Notes under the pieces: generated by a model | What the model was told of the DNA's origin: nothing | Databases searched by the model: none | What the model saw: only the letters and a program-made list of their open reading frames with translations | Part shown: piece after piece, positions 1 through 14,000 of the stretch | Layout of the letters: the number at the start of each line of letters is the position of its first letter | Numbering within the stretch: the stretch's first letter is position 1 | Position numbers and translations under genes: made by a program | Source of the DNA: Zarea fungicola | Lineage: Eukaryota > Ascomycota > Sordariomycetes > Hypocreales > Cordycipitaceae | Direction of reading: 5' to 3' | Assembly (NCBI GenBank): GCA_900169235.1 | Contig: FWCC01000090.1 | Location: 62,001 to 126,000, forward strand | Length of the DNA: 64,000 nucleotides

Positions 1-3000
1 TTTGGTCAAAAAATTGTTTGCAATGAGCCTTGGGCTACCCGCGGGACAGCACCGACAACATGGCTAGATGATGCTATGCGGGCATGGAACTCTCTAAAAA
101 CATACCTCTAGTATCTTTTGATTTACGCTAAAGAGGATATTTAAGTGAAAAAATTGTAATTAAAAAGAAAAGGAGGGGGGGGAGAGCAAATGGTCTTTTT
201 GCATGACGGCGCGCCAAGCGTGGCCGATATAATTCTCCCAGGATAACACCGCGAACGTTGTAATTGGCCACGGATGTATGAGTTGGTTTTTAAAGTTAGA
301 AATCTACATTTAAAAACCCTAGAAGCTTCCTTTCACACTTTCTTGATTTGTTTTCTTTCTATGTCGGTCCAATCATCTTTCATCGCACCAGAGTCTGCGT
401 CCCAGTCACAAATCTGCTCGTTGGGGTGAGACTGTAATCACGCGTTCTAGCGAAATATTTGTTTCTAGCCTTTAAAAAATATATATAACCGCGCAAGAAA
501 AAAAACATATTTCAGCTAACTTTTTCTCAAAAGCACGCTGTACTCTTGTCGGCTCAGCCTTCTGCGCAAGACAAGCGGACAGCTGCAACAAACCGAGCAG
601 ACGTCTCAATCAATCATCCAACATTGGGCACCACCACATTAGTACGATGGTATAAATTACAGTCTATCAACTCACAGAAATTTTAAGAAATGCTAATAGA
701 TCTGATAGTGCATCACATGTGATGAAAGTAGATGTGGTTGTCCAACATGTGCGTTACGTTTCCGTCGGCCCGCAGCTCCGATAGCCTAAAATAATCTGCT
801 CATTCTTATAAGGAGCATAAATTATCTATTCCTTTTTAATTGTTGAGAAATCTCATGGCAATTTCTCGGTTTTATATAATTTCCAAGGCACGTCACCTTT
901 GAAAAGAGCCGGACTACCACTTTCACGTCGCTCACCAGAGCATGGGCGACACCAAATCTATCGCCCAAATAATGAAATTAGTAGTTGGATTCGATTATTA
1001 TGCTCTAATCACGGGTTACCGCTATGGTTGAGTCTCTCTGTGCCGGATGCAATCCAAATCCGCGGGATGCCTTCCATCGGCGCATTGCGTGCCAGCCACA
1101 GAGCTTCTGATCGACAGACACACTGCCCAGAGATAAAAGAAAGACAAAGAAAACAGCGAGGGCCATTCAAAAACTATTTCCATATTTTATGCTTATTTTA
1201 CTGGTTCTTCAAGGCAGTAAATGCCAAAAACGAAGATGATGAAAATGCAAACCTTGAGGAAAGAGCGTGGTGAAGAGAAGCTGAAATACGGAGGTTAGCA
1301 ACACCTGGTCCGCCGTAGGTGAGATACATGATAAAATAAGTGATAGGATGGGTGTTGTATCATTTTATGATCACACTTTTATTGATCCGGCAGCCGTCTG
1401 GCAAACGTTTTGCAAGTGGTATACGGGCCAAGGTCTGCCGTGTCAAGAAGAACGAAAGGATCCTCCTGCCCAAGTACCCGTCCTTTGTTTTTTTTTTTTT
1501 TGTTTTTTTCGTAAAATCTCTTTTCTGGTTTGATGATATCATTTGGCATAGTGTTAATTGGTTTGGAGGATTTTCCAAGAAGAAAAAGAAACATTTTTCA
1601 GCCGCCTTGAGGCCGATGCGCACTCCTGCTGCAGGTGTACTGACCGAGGCCGGTTCTGATTGTTTTCTGGAGAACGTGCAACTTGCTCAGCATTTCTACA
1701 TAGGCCACTGAGTCATATGAAGCAAACTGGTACGACCCGAGTCTCTTACAGATTAAAAGACGTACGCTATAGTCCACTGAGCAGTATGTGTTGTCCGCAG
1801 TGTAAAGGAGGCGGCATCGTGTAACGCTTGAATTACTTCTCGGAGTTAGAAAGAGCCGAATAAGATTCTCTGAGGTATTACTGTTTTTTTTTAGTTTAAT
1901 TTCTTTTCTTTCTACTTTTTTTTTTCTTTTGCACAAAAAAATAATATTTCGGAGCTTGCCATGACGGCGCTTCACGACTTTGGTTCTCTTGCCACAGATT
2001 CATATGTGTGGCTTTGCTGCACCGCCACTACACACCAAAAGCTACTTGCAAGGTCTTAGGAGTAGCTGACTTGGTTTAGATGAACAATGGCATTATCTTG
2101 TCATGTCTTGTCATGTGTGGCTCACATTTGCAAAACAACAAAGAATTTGGGAAGCGTGCAGGGTAAGTAAGTATCAATGGATGAGGCGAGGGTTGATTGG
2201 CTGCGTGGTGCAATAGCCTAGCAGGGGATCCCCTGCTGGGCGGCGTTCTAGTGTGGCTTTAGCCTAAATGAGCAACATTATGCACAACAGCAAGGCGCGT
2301 CATGCAGGAGCCAAATATAAACATGAACAATAGTTAATCAGTAGAGTAATATTGATGCTGAGGAAAATTTGTAGAAAGAGTCTGTATTGTGGAGGCTCTT
2401 TTTGACGTCACTGCCTTTCCTGCGTCACCATCAATGGTGTCTTGCGTAGCGGGAGTAGACGGCCTCGGTATTGTATTTTCTCCCTCTTCCTCTTCTATCA
2501 GGTATTGTAAAAATGCTTGAAACTAATCTTTGCTTGTTTCAATCTGTCACATGACAGATGAGTTTGCCCGTCTTGGTGTATCAGAGAGGAACGCGTTACT
2601 GATATGGACACGGAGCCGAAATGCTGGGCTTGGGATTGGTTAGTGGGGAGCCAGGTTGGGTGGAGGCGTTGGGTCGTCAATGCAAGTAAACAAAGAGATG
2701 CACATCATTTCCTATCATCCATCTTGTCGGGACGTTGATTGGGCGTGTGATGATGCGATTTTGGTCGCGTACTAGATGGCGCCAACAGAGGAGCGATATC
2801 AAGTGTTGGTGGCCAGTGGTTGGCTGGATTGACCCCCAAGTGCCGTTTCTTACAGGGCCGCATCCTGCTATTGATGGTGCTGTTGATGGTTCGCTGGTAC
2901 CTGGCCGAGCCTGGTTTAGCCTAGTTGTACAAGTAGTCGCACAACAGTCAAGCAATACAGGTCCCCACTATTTTGCAACTGTGCCTGGATTTCAGCCCCG

Positions 3001-4498
3001 CAGCCCACCAAGCTCTCCACTGAAGCCGCCCTTTGGACCACTGTAATGTCTGCAAGCTCCCCCCACTCGCTCCATCTTGAGCTAGTACTACAGGTACTTC
3101 AATACCGACACCATTCGCACAAGATTTTCGCGTTTCCCCCGCCAGACTCGATAGGACATCGGACCAAGTCTCGGATGGCCTGAAGCTAGAGAATTTTGTG
3201 TGTTCGCGGTAGTGCCTTGGTCTGTACATTGTGATATTGGAAGCGACCGATGTTGATACTTTGATGTATCTCGAGCTTCCTTCGTCATACCATAACAAGG
3301 TACCTAAGGTACCTAATGTGCCAAGTAGCATGTACTCGTCTTTCAGCACTCATGCACTGTAGTTGTGCCCTGTAATAAAACCATCTCCCCTGTCCGTACC
3401 TCCCATCCCCTGTAATAAGCGCTGACGGGCCTGCCAGCCGGCCTTGCACTCCGCCGCGCTCAACCAGAAAAAAAAAGAACAAACAACATCACGACGGTCC
3501 CTTTTTCTCCCTCTCTCCTCTCAAGGCGCTTCTCATCCCCCTTGATGCCCTCCATCTCAACATAGCTCACGCAGACCTCGTCTCCGCGCTGCAGAGTCTA
3601 CTAACCATCTCCACTACATCGCCTCTACTCTTCCTGCCGCTCATTCGACTACTCGCTTCCCGTATTTTTCCATCACGACGCGTCCCCAAGATATCTCGGC
3701 CCCCGCTTCAGTGTCTCGCCGCCAGCCCATCTTGTCTAACCAGACACGCGATTGCAATTGGGGACACGACGTCAAGAAATCCTACGCCAATTTTCTTTTT
3801 AATATTCGTCGGCGAAAAAATTCTCCAGATCTCCCCAATTCTTCAACGACTTACGATTCCTGCAATATCAAATCTTGCTTACCTTTGCCGTTACCCGTCT
3901 TTTAATAAACCGACTTTTTTTTTCTCGACTTTCAAAACAAGCAAAGAACGCTGTGGCGCAAACCCCCAGAAAAAAAAAGAACGACTTCGACCTCTTTCTT
4001 CTTTTAGCTGCTTTAGTTCCAAACGCTGGTCAATAACCCAATCGATACGCGTGAACTCATTCCAGCTCACAGCCTGTCCTGCGCCAAACCCTATCTGACC
4101 TGCACGCCGCATTTCTGTCAAGCCCTGGTCATTTTGCTGGTCACAAGCAAAAACCGCCAACCTTTTCTCTTTGCCTGCCATCTTCATCTTCTTGTTCCTC
4201 GACAGCTTGCACTACCGATACAAAGCTTCTGGGTTGTTTTTTATCTAACTCCATCGACGTTAAATCGTTCTCCAGTTGTGTGGCCGGACCTGCGCCTTGT
4301 CTCTCCTAACCCCTGCTTGGTCCTCCGCTTTCGACGCAAGGGGCGCTTCTTTGGGACCGACCTGCTCAGCACCGATTACACGCTGCCACTGTTTTTTTTT
4401 TTCGACAGACGCCGGTTGACCACCTTGCCTTGTCTCCAGGAACACGTCCAGTCAAAGAAACGCTCGTTCTGCTACCCACCAGCTTCTTGGCCAGCTTC
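1..4498. other. Gene-free left flank
   Basis: I see no reading frame here that looks like a protein. The open frames are short, start mostly at non-ATG codons and have low-complexity or arbitrary composition. The first 2.4 kb is AT-rich with several poly-T and poly-A runs. A 9-bp motif aaggtacct occurs twice in tandem near 3298-3315. From about 3480 onward the strand becomes strongly pyrimidine-rich, as is usual for promoters and long 5' leaders in filamentous fungi, so roughly the last kilobase probably belongs to the promoter and leader of the PH-domain gene that starts at 4546. Confidence 0.5.
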
Positions 4499-4519
4499 AT
4501 GGTCTCCCGGTGGCTTTAG
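4499..4519 (+). promoter_or_regulatory. Short upstream ORF in the apsA leader
   Basis: An ATG at 4499 opens a six-codon frame (MVSRWL) closed by TAG at 4517-4519, 26 nt before the main ATG at 4546. It lies in a different frame from the main gene and does not overlap it. If the transcript starts upstream, scanning ribosomes would meet this ATG first, so it could lower translation of the large cortical protein. Whether it lies in the mature mRNA is not shown by the sequence. Confidence 0.35.
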
Positions 4520-4545
4520 ACGGTCCTTCTGACGTTCCCTTCAGT

Positions 4546-7500
4546 ATGGCCTCGTCTATTGCCTCGGCCAGACCCCATCTCTCTGCGCCTTCGGCCTCCG
4601 ACGACGATTCCACCAATGATCCCTTCGTCGCCAGCGCGTCGACTGCTGCCCACCACCGCTTTTCCGCCTTTGACCATGAACTCTTTGCTGCCGGGCCTGG
4701 CTCCTCCCCACGCCAAGCCAAGCGCGCTCTCGAATCTCATCTAGCCGAGACGGAGCGTCGTCTTGACGAGGCTGGCAAGCTCGGTACCGCGCTTGTCTCC
4801 CAGCGTAAGGCGTTGGCTGAGCAATTGCAAGAAATCGAGAAGCTTCAGGCCGACGGTGAACTCGGCCCTGAGCTCCGACAAAAGCTTGTAGAAATCGAAC
4901 GAGAGTACAATGACCTGGCACGCGAGTCTGCTCGTGCCTTTATCCCCAAGAGAATACCCTCCAATGAGAATGGCCCCAGTACGCCTTATGCACCCGACGG
5001 CCGCAGTGGTCGAGTAAGTTGATCATCATTCCTGACTGCATGACTGGTACAATATCCTAACATGTCCTCGTCACGCAGCGATCCATCAGCCCTTCCAAAT
5101 TCGACGGCCAGGCTACAGGCTCCCCAACAAAGCTCACTGTCCCCAAGCGCCGAGCTAGGAATCAACAGTCCAACCGCATACACGACATTGAATTTGCAGC
5201 AGAAATTAGCACATCTCTTATCGCCCAGGTCCGAAATCTGCAATCCATGCTCTCCGAACGCGAAGAAGAACTCAAGAATCTACAGACCGAGAACAAGCGG
5301 CTCCAGATTGACAGCGAAAACTTTCAGCAGCGTCTCAAGACGCTCGATGAGAGTGAGCATCGCTACAAGGACGAAAACTGGAACCTCGAGACACGTCTGC
5401 AGGAAATAACTTCTTCCCAGAAAGAAGCTTTGGACAAGGAAAAGAAGCTTACCCACGCCCTGGGCCTGGCCAATTTGGAGAAGACGGCGGCGCAAAAGGA
5501 ACTCGACGAGGTCAAGGCTGCTCATGCTCGACTCACCGAGGATCATGCCGCTGCCATTAAGCTGCACGATATCGAGCTTGGTTCCGCCAAGCGAAATCTG
5601 ACAATGGGCGAGGATGAGCGATCTGTTCTTCAAAAGAAGGTTGATGATCTCACCAGCCAGAACCAGGAGCTCGCCAGAGCCTTTTCCACACAACGCGGCA
5701 GGCAAATGGACCGTGAGCCTGGTTCTGGGCTTAGCGACGACGAATTTGAGACGGCCACCGATAATGCCACCCCGGAGCACTCACCCCCGCCTTCCCCAAT
5801 CAAAGGCACTCCCCGACATCCTGCCCTCGAGACGGAGACTGTCAAGACCTCTCTTGGCCACGCGCAGAGAACAATTCAGAGCCAAAGGAATCAGCTTCAC
5901 CGTGAAAAGACGGAGAAACTGGAGCTCCGCCGTATTATCCAGGATCTCCGTGATGACCTGGAGAAGCTACGCGGCGATGCTGGTGCCAACGCCGCTGGCA
6001 GCCGACGCAGTCGCAAGGTCGACTCTAAAGAATACAAGCGACCTTCCAAACTGCTGGGCAGCCTGCGCTCTGGCAAGCAAGAAATCTTCCTCGACGACCC
6101 TGAGTGGGAAGAACAGGAAGGCAGATCACCGTCGGGCAGCCCTACTGCTACACGAGGTATGATTGTACCCAGTATCGAAACGAGCGACCAATTCGAGACC
6201 GCAAATGAGGCTAGTGAATCTGCCTTTGAGACTGCCAATGAGCGTGCTACCGAGACGGACGATTTCCAAACCGGCAACGAGGCACTCTCCGACAGCGACG
6301 GCGCTGTAACCGAGACCGAGTCTAGAGGCTTCGGACGCATGAAACGGCCCCCAAGTCTGCCTGCTGGTCTTGCTAGAGCTGGAAACCGGGAGTCCTTCCA
6401 CAGTACCGCTTCGACATCTGCCGACGAGGCTCTCGATGTCCTGGCCGACGTGCGTACGCCGACTGGTACTGTTTCTTCCACCAAGAGCCGTTTCAGCCTC
6501 AGCCGCCTGCCTTGGTCTCGGCGCTCACGGCAAAATAGCGAGGAGCCCAACATCCAGAGCAGCCCTGTCAGCCATGCCGGTAGCGTTGGCACACCACGTG
6601 CCACCGGCCAGAGTTTGTTTGCCGAGCTTCAAGACTTTGACGGCAGCGAAGATGAGTCTCTCGGCGGTACCCCCGGTACGCGTAGGATGCGTTCCATCAC
6701 TCCTGGATCTACTCGACGCACCTACTCACCCGTCCCTCCCATACCTCTGCGTGCAGTCATGATGGACAGCTCAACAATGACGGACCCTGTCTCTATCCTC
6801 CCAAAACTGGCTGCTGGCACAACCTCCCGACCTACCTCCTCTGGCTCCATCATTAATACCAACCGCGAAACTGGAGAATGGCGATCGAGCTTCCTCACGT
6901 CGACTGAGACGGATGCGTCGCGACCCATCTCCACCTTTTCCTACAATGACACGGGGGCGCAGTACGACGAGTACATGCACGAAAAGATTGCCCAGTTCCC
7001 CGTCCCGCCCAATGCTTCTCTCAGAGACTTGGTCTATTCTTCTATTCAAGCACAGTTTATTGAGCCCCGAGAGGCTGTTGTCATTCCACCTGCTTTGAGG
7101 ATGTCAAATATTATGGCTCAGGGTTTTGAGCCTATCGCCAGTCCCAGGCCACCAATGCCTGTCATGTCCTTGGGCCAAATTCAGTCAGAGGCAGTGGAAC
7201 CTATCGAGCCTCCCGCACGGCCTACGCCAACCATGTCCCTCGGCCAGATCCAGTCTGAGGCAGTCGAGCCCGTCGAAGCTCCCGCGCGGCCGATGCCCAT
7301 TATGTCTCTGGGCCAAATCCAGTCCCAAGCGCTTGAGCCGATTGAGTCTCCCAAGCCTGGCGTGCCTGTCATGTCCTTGGGCCAAATCAAGTCGGAAGCA
7401 GTGGAACCTATTGAGCCGCCCACGCGACCTGTGGCTGTTATGTCTCTGGGCCAAATTCAGTCTCAAGCGGTGGAACCGGTTGAACCACCGGCGCTAACAG

Positions 7501-9638
7501 TACCAAAGGCAGTACCGATCCCATTGGCTATTCCTGCTCCTGCGCCCAAGCTCAGTATGTCGTCCATCAATACGCAGCACACTGCGCCTACTGCTTTGCC
7601 GGGGCTTGTGCTGGGCTACAGTACCATTGTCAGCGAGCGCGTCTCGCCTGTGTCTGAGCCATTACCGGCTCTCCCTGCCCTCGGCTTCTCTTCCGTAATG
7701 ACTGAGCAGACGGCACCAGTCAGCCCTGCCAAGCCGGTTGTAACCCAGCTATCGCTATCGACCATTTCCTCCGAGGCAATCATGCCACGGACAACTCCCA
7801 AGAGCCTCCCTATGCTCACATTTTCCGAAATTCAGTACGTGGATATCGAGCCACAATCACCGCGGAATGAGCGGAGAAACGGATTCATTCTCCCCCGAGA
7901 TCTCACCTCGCCTGAAAAATCAGCTCCTGAGACACCGAACAACAAGGTGCTTGGGACTCTCTTTGGACGCGGCAAGAACAACGAGGCTTCTCCAACAATT
8001 GCGGAGGATGAGACAAGGCAATCTCTATCAGACTCTCCCAATGCTGAGACACCTGAGTCACAGCGCCCCTTCAAGGAAATCTCGGCCAATAGCTTTATGC
8101 GACCACCTCGCAAGTCGTCTCTGCACAAGACCAACGACCAGGGGGCCCAGACTTCCTTGACTGGTGGGGCTATCGACCGCATGGTACACACAACCCAAAC
8201 AGGTCACAAGAAGAGCCATTCCGTCGCGTCGGTTGGCAGCCCACAGACAACGGGCACCGTGCGCATCCACCGCTCGCGAGAGAGCCTGGCAAGCCATGTC
8301 AATCAGAGCGTGGATCTTGAGGACTCCCTGTACGATACTGGTTCCGTCATTATCCGCCCAGACAGCGCAGCCAGCGGAAAGCGATCGGCGTACGAAGTGG
8401 CGCCTCCTCTGCCTCCCAACCACCGGCAGGTTCTCCAGGCCGCCGGCGGTCAAACACAGGGCGCTATGGGTCCGCCACTGTGGCCTGCCTCTGCCATGAA
8501 GCGGCCTGTGACGCCAAGCCAGCGACCTGGATCAGCAGCCGGACAGAATGGAACGCCAACTCCCCGTGCTGCGCGTACTGGCGGGCTGGTTGATTTCCAG
8601 AAGAGGCTGCCTGTGGTCCACCGACAATCCTCAGTGTCGTCGTTTGCTTCAGATATTGATGCTCGGTTCGATTTGAGCGCCACTGATGGCGACGCGACAG
8701 GCTTCGGCCCCAACACCGATCCTCGGATGATCCAGGCCATCACGCAGACAATGATTGGCGAGTATCTGTGGAAGTACACGCGCAAGACTGGGCGCGGGGA
8801 GCTGTCTGCCAACAGACATCGCCGCTACTTTTGGGTGCACCCGTATACGCGAACCCTGTACTGGGGTGACAGAGACCCTCAGAGTGCTGGGCGATCGGAG
8901 CTCAAGGCGAAGAGTGTGCCGATTGAGGCTGTGCGTGTCGTTACTGACGACAACCCTATGCCTCCTGGCCTGCACCGCAAGAGTCTGGTGGTTATCGCTC
9001 CTGGACGCACGATCAAGTTTACATGCCCTACAGGCCAGCGCCACGAGACGTGGTTCAATGCGTTGTCGTATCTCTTGATCCGGACTGAGCCGCAGGCCAC
9101 ATATGATGCAGAGGATGTTGCTGGCTCGATTACACGCGAGGACATTGACGAGTTTAACCCACAGTTTGGTCGTCGACCCAACCCGGCCGAACAACAGTCC
9201 CTTTCGTCGTACAACTCGCGGGCCGTGAGGAACGAGTCGCCGGCTGAAGTGTATTCGATGACTGTGCCGACGCTGACGCCTACGCATCATCGTACAGGGG
9301 TTGCCAACAGGCCTTCGAAGAGCACGCTGAACAAGATTAGCGGATACTGGAAGCTGTCGAGTCTCCGAAGCCGAGCGGGGGGTAGCCACACGGAGCTGTA
9401 CTCAACCAACGAGGTGCATGATAGCGCGGAAGATCTCCGAGAAATGATTGAGCGCCAAGACCGAGACGCGGATCGACTGGAGAATGTACGAGCGTGCTGC
9501 GACGGCAAGCATGATGTGGGCAGCGTTCCTCACTCTTCAAAGCGCCATCGTCATAGCCAAGCGCACGCCCACGGGCACGCGCATCCAATGCACTCTGTAA
9601 ACACCACGCCGGTTTCGTCGACTCGAACGCGGGCATAA
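4546..9638 (+). CDS. apsA: Cortical PH-domain protein of the ApsA/Num1 family
   Basis: Exons 4546-5013 and 5079-9638 (intron 5014-5078, gtaagt...cag, branch cctaac) give 1675 residues. I chose the ATG at 4546 because the frame further upstream opens only with GTG. The family anchors cytoplasmic dynein and organelles at the cell cortex and so controls nuclear migration and positioning in hyphae. Visible order: disordered N-terminus; a conserved RRARNQQSNRIHDIEFAAEI segment just after the intron; a long coiled coil to about residue 370; a long Ser/Pro/Thr-rich disordered region with five 23-residue repeats; and a C-terminal PH domain at about 1371-1490 (IGEYLWKYTRK, RRYFWVHPYTRTLYWGD, ETWFNALSYLL), the part that binds phosphoinositides in Num1/Mcp5. 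The tail is basic and His-rich. Identity is very likely from the domain layout and the conserved segment. Confidence 0.9.
7164..7508 (+). repeat. Five in-frame 69-bp repeats in apsA
   Basis: Five copies of a 69-nt (23-residue) unit start at 7164, 7233, 7302, 7371 and 7440. Each begins MSLGQI(Q/K)S and continues (E/Q)A(V/L)EP(V/I)E. The copies are in perfect register. Weaker versions of the same unit lie before (MSNIMAQGFEPI) and after (LSMSSINTQHTAP, LGFSSVMTEQTAP, LSLSTISSEAIMP). The array probably expands and contracts by unequal exchange. Related internal repeats are typical of ApsA/Num1 proteins, where they form part of the cortical scaffold. Confidence 0.9.
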
Positions 9639-11048
9639 ATGACGACGTTGGCTGTTTGTCGTACTAATACCTGTTCTTTTTCTCTTCACTTTACAAGTCA
9701 TGTTATGAACACCACCACTCTACACTCTTTACGGAGCCTTTGGATTTCTGCCGTCACAGTTTTTTTTCCATTCAAACCTGATGATTCTGACGAAATTTCT
9801 TTTTTTGTTGGTACACAAATTTTATTATTGTTTTCTTTTCTTTTCAAATGTTTTTCTTATTGCAGCATCATTGTTGAAGCAAGAAAACCTAGTCATTCAC
9901 TCATACAAGGCGGTCTAAAGATGACCTGCATTTTCCTATTTTGTCTACAAGGGGAAGAATGAACAGTACAGTTTATTTTCATCTCTCTTGATACCTGAAT
10001 TGTCTCTCTGACTTGATCTACGGATGAAAAAAGGCACAAGTTTGTTTTATTAGCATTACACTTTTTTTATTCACTAGTTGGGTTGGTGGAGGGAATGTTT
10101 ATATTTTTTGATTGACAGGACAGCCCAGCTTTTGTTTTGAGTTTTTTTGTTTAGTATAACAAATAAACAGACTGTTGTCAATACTTGATGGAAGCTCCTT
10201 GTAAACGTTTGATTGGCTTTTATACGGCATCAGCAGTTGATAAATGCCGAGTCGATGCCTACATTATCAAAATGATGTAGCGGCGTCCAGTGTTTTGTTA
10301 GCGCTGTGCGGGGAGAGTGACAGCGGTGTCTGCCACTAAACCTACTCAAGGATGGCGCCAACAACAAGCCAAAAATAACAGCTTTGAGTTTTGCTTGCTA
10401 CTAAAGGTGGCTAGTTGACTTGGACGATGAAAAAAGACTGATTATTCGATTTTCTGACCCATCACATGACGTAGTTGGAGCACGCGCGGGTCTTTGTCTG
10501 GGCTCCAACCAAGCCACCAACCACTGGTAACTAACTGGCTGGCCCCAACTTTGGTGGCGCCTCCAATAGAGCTAAGACCAGCCGTGACACTCTGCAACCT
10601 CGACAAGTAAACACGTTTCTCTCCTCCCGTCAAACCCGTTTGCTGCCTCATGACCATTCCATCTCGACTTTTTTTCTTCTCACGCCGTTGTTTCTTGTGA
10701 TTTAGCGAATTGGCGGATTTGTTCTTTATCATCAAACTCTTTTTTTTGCATTCTGCTCGACGACGGACCGACCGGAACATTCACTGTGGCTCATTACTGG
10801 CAGTAGGACACCGCCGTTCGTTATTTGGAGAAACTGCAACCCACCGCCACACAAACCAGACAGCCAGCCTGCAACAGAGAGAGAGACAGCGTTTGGACAT
10901 GCAGCTCTGTCTCAGTCCATCATAACAACCAACAACACCCCCCCTTCACCCTCGCATCAACCCTCTCTGTCGTTTCCGCAAAGAAAATACCATACTCATT
11001 TCTCCGGACCCTTGCATATATACACACACCCGCCATAGCCCGCCCGCC
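9639..11048. other. Intergenic region between apsA and TEX2
   Basis: I see no gene. The first part is T-rich and likely holds the apsA 3' UTR. From about 10440 it turns pyrimidine- and CA-rich, consistent with promoter and 5' leader of the TEX2-like gene, ending with a tatatacacacacccgcc stretch just before the ATG at 11049. Confidence 0.5.
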
Positions 11049-14000
11049 ATGGGTCCTTGGACAGCCCTACTCGTGGCATACATTGTCGGAGGCGTCACCT
11101 TTGTCCCGCTGCTCGTGGCCCTCGTCCTTTTACATGCGCACTACACGCTGCCCTTTCGGGAAGACGTCCTCCTCCCGGACGGGCATCCGGACAGCGTGGT
11201 CCAGGACGGCGACGACACGCGCGCTCTCGACGAAGCAAGGGCCAAAGAGCGGGGGACTGGTGGTAGTGGTGGTGCCGCTCACCGTCATGGTAGCCAAACC
11301 CACAGCGACAGCGACGGCAGCAGCGACGGGCGGCGGCGCACGAAAAAGGACAGCGATGCCACGATTCATGAACTCGACGTTGCGGCCGGGTACTTTGCCG
11401 TCTGCAGAGAGTACACACCCATGGGCATCAACGCGAAGCCCATTGAGAGGGCCACGCCCGTCGGACCCGCGACCGTCGCGTCGCCCAGCCCCAGCGTCTA
11501 CCAGACCATGTACCGCAGCATCTTTGACAGGAAGCCCGTGCCGGGGCCCATTGAGAATAACAGCATGAGCCATAGACCGAAAAAGGCGGGTAATGTATTT
11601 TACGTTGTATTACGGTAAGCAAGACGACCACACCAAACCATCTCTGTTTGTCGGACATGGATCACACAGCACACATGCCTTGCTGACTCTACCATTGTAG
11701 ACACGGCCATCTGATGCTATTCGACGACGAGGAACAACTCGAGGTCCGACACGTCATCAGCCTCGCCCACCACGACATCAGCATATACTCGGGCGGCGAC
11801 CACACCTCCGAAGGCGAGCTGTTTATCAAGCGCAACGCCCTCTGCCTCTCCCGCCGCATCACCGACCGCGAGTCCGTCACCGACGACAGCCACACCTCGA
11901 AACCCTTTTACCTCTTTTCCGAAAACTGCTCCGCCAAGGAGGACTTTTACTTTGCGCTGCTCAAGAACCAGGAGCAGACGTTTCCCGGCCTCGGCACCTG
12001 CCCGCCCAAACCCAAGCAGTTTGATATCAAGGACATCATCACGCTCGTCCAGCGACTGCACTCCTCCGAGGAGAATATCCACTCGCGATGGCTCAATGCC
12101 ATGATTGGCCGCATCTTCCTCTCGCTGTACCGAACAAAGGACCTCGAGAATTTTATACGCGAAAAGATTACCAAGAAGATTTCTCGCGTCAAGACACCCT
12201 CGTACCTGACCAACATCGCCATTCGCAACATTGACACGGGCGAGGCCGCGCCGTTCTTTTACAATCTAAAACTCAAGGAATTCACCGTCGACGGAGAGTG
12301 CGTCGTCGAGACGGACATGCGCTACGCCGGCAATTTCCGCATCGAAGTGGCCGCCACGGCCAAGATTGATCTCGGCGCCCGCATCAAGGCCCGCGAGGTC
12401 AACCTCGTCCTCGCCCTCGTCCTGAAGCGCATCGAGGGCCACATGCTCTTCAAGATCAAGGCGCCCCCCAGCAACCGCATCTGGCTCTCCTTTCAGACCA
12501 TGCCCAAGATGGAAATGGCCATTGAGCCGATTGTGAGCGCCCGCCAGATTACCTACACCGTCATCCTGCGCCAGATTGAGAACCGCATCAAAGAAGTCTT
12601 TGCCGAGACGCTTGTCCAGCCGTTTTGGGACGACGTGCCCTTTTTCAAGACGGAACACAAGGAATGGCGCGGTGGCATCTTTGAAGGCGATGACGCGGTC
12701 GAGTCGTCCGAGCCGACAACCGTGGAGGCGTCGCCAAACGTGCCGATCCCCGAGATTGACGGGGCGGCGGTGGTGGAGACGGAGGTAGTGGTGCCAGACG
12801 ATCAAGACGCCCCCGGCTCCCTGGAGCAGCCACCACCGCTTTCGCCGCGGCCTATAGAAAAAGTGCAGACAATGCCGCCGCTGGCTTCCCAGCCGCCTGC
12901 TACAGGGCTCTTTGGACGCAAACTCGGTGGGAACAAGTTGGGAGGCAACTCATCTGCGGCTGCTTCCGTGGCGAGTTTGGATTCCAGGGGCTCTGCGGCG
13001 ACGACATCGCGATCACCGCATATTATTAAGGGCAATGTCGAGCCGGTAGTTGCCACCGAAGCTGCTCATGCCGACTTGTTCAAGCCCTCCACCTCGCCGC
13101 CCGATCATGCGACGAGCCTCATTGCCGCGCTACACTCCAAGGCCCAGCAGGAAGTGGCACCCATTACAACACCGGTCGGATCGCCTAGTAAGAATTCAGT
13201 GGTCAAATCTAGTGCTGCATCTTCCAGCTCCTCCAAGGATGAGACTCTCGACGCCACCACCAGCGAGCACAGTGATGGCACTGCCCCGTCGACTCGACGC
13301 AACACGGTATCGTCACACGGTTCCTACGAAGGCCATGTCCCGCCGTCACCCAACGGCGCGCTGAGTCACACGGGCTCCCTCGGCCGTAAATTCTTTATGA
13401 AGCGCGAAAACTCGAATGCTTCCATGTCAACCACCTCAACAACTGCTAGTGGCGGTGGCGAACCAAAGCGCAACAACACACTCGCGGCCGTGACCAATGC
13501 CGCCAACCAAGCGCGCCAATGGGGCTGGAATGCCATTCAACGGCAAAAGGACGCACGACGCAATAGCGAAGCAGCGGCGGCAGCAGCGAGCCAGCAGGTC
13601 GATCTCAGTCAGCCCATGGGCCGCGGACAGCCCCTACCACCACCCGGTACGCCCCTCCCCGGACCGACAAATGGAAAGACCAAGATTGCGCCGATTGCGG
13701 TGCCAAAACGTAAACTGGTGCCGCCACCGGCGTCAGTACCAGAGGAGGAGGAAAGCCCACCACTTGCGTCGTCGTCTATTGAAACGGCGGCAGCAGAAAC
13801 TGTTGTTGCAGAAAGGGATACAGATGGCGAACGACCCAAGAGCAGTCGTTCCCAGCGCGAGGCAGGCAGGGACAAAGAACATGCTAGACAGCCGCCTCCC
13901 TTGCCACAGAGGAGACGACGCGGTGCTAGTCAACTTGACAATGATGATAAGGGCGAGGCCGAGAATATGCTGGTGATTAGTGCGCCGTATGATTCGGAGC

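Noticed and set aside
899..1273. A 124-codon frame in the left flank.
   Set aside because: It opens with TTG rather than ATG, has no splice support or protein-like pattern and sits in AT-rich intergenic sequence.
8649..9389. A 246-codon minus-strand frame.
   Set aside because: It is antisense to the PH domain of apsA, Arg/His-rich and without recognisable motifs.
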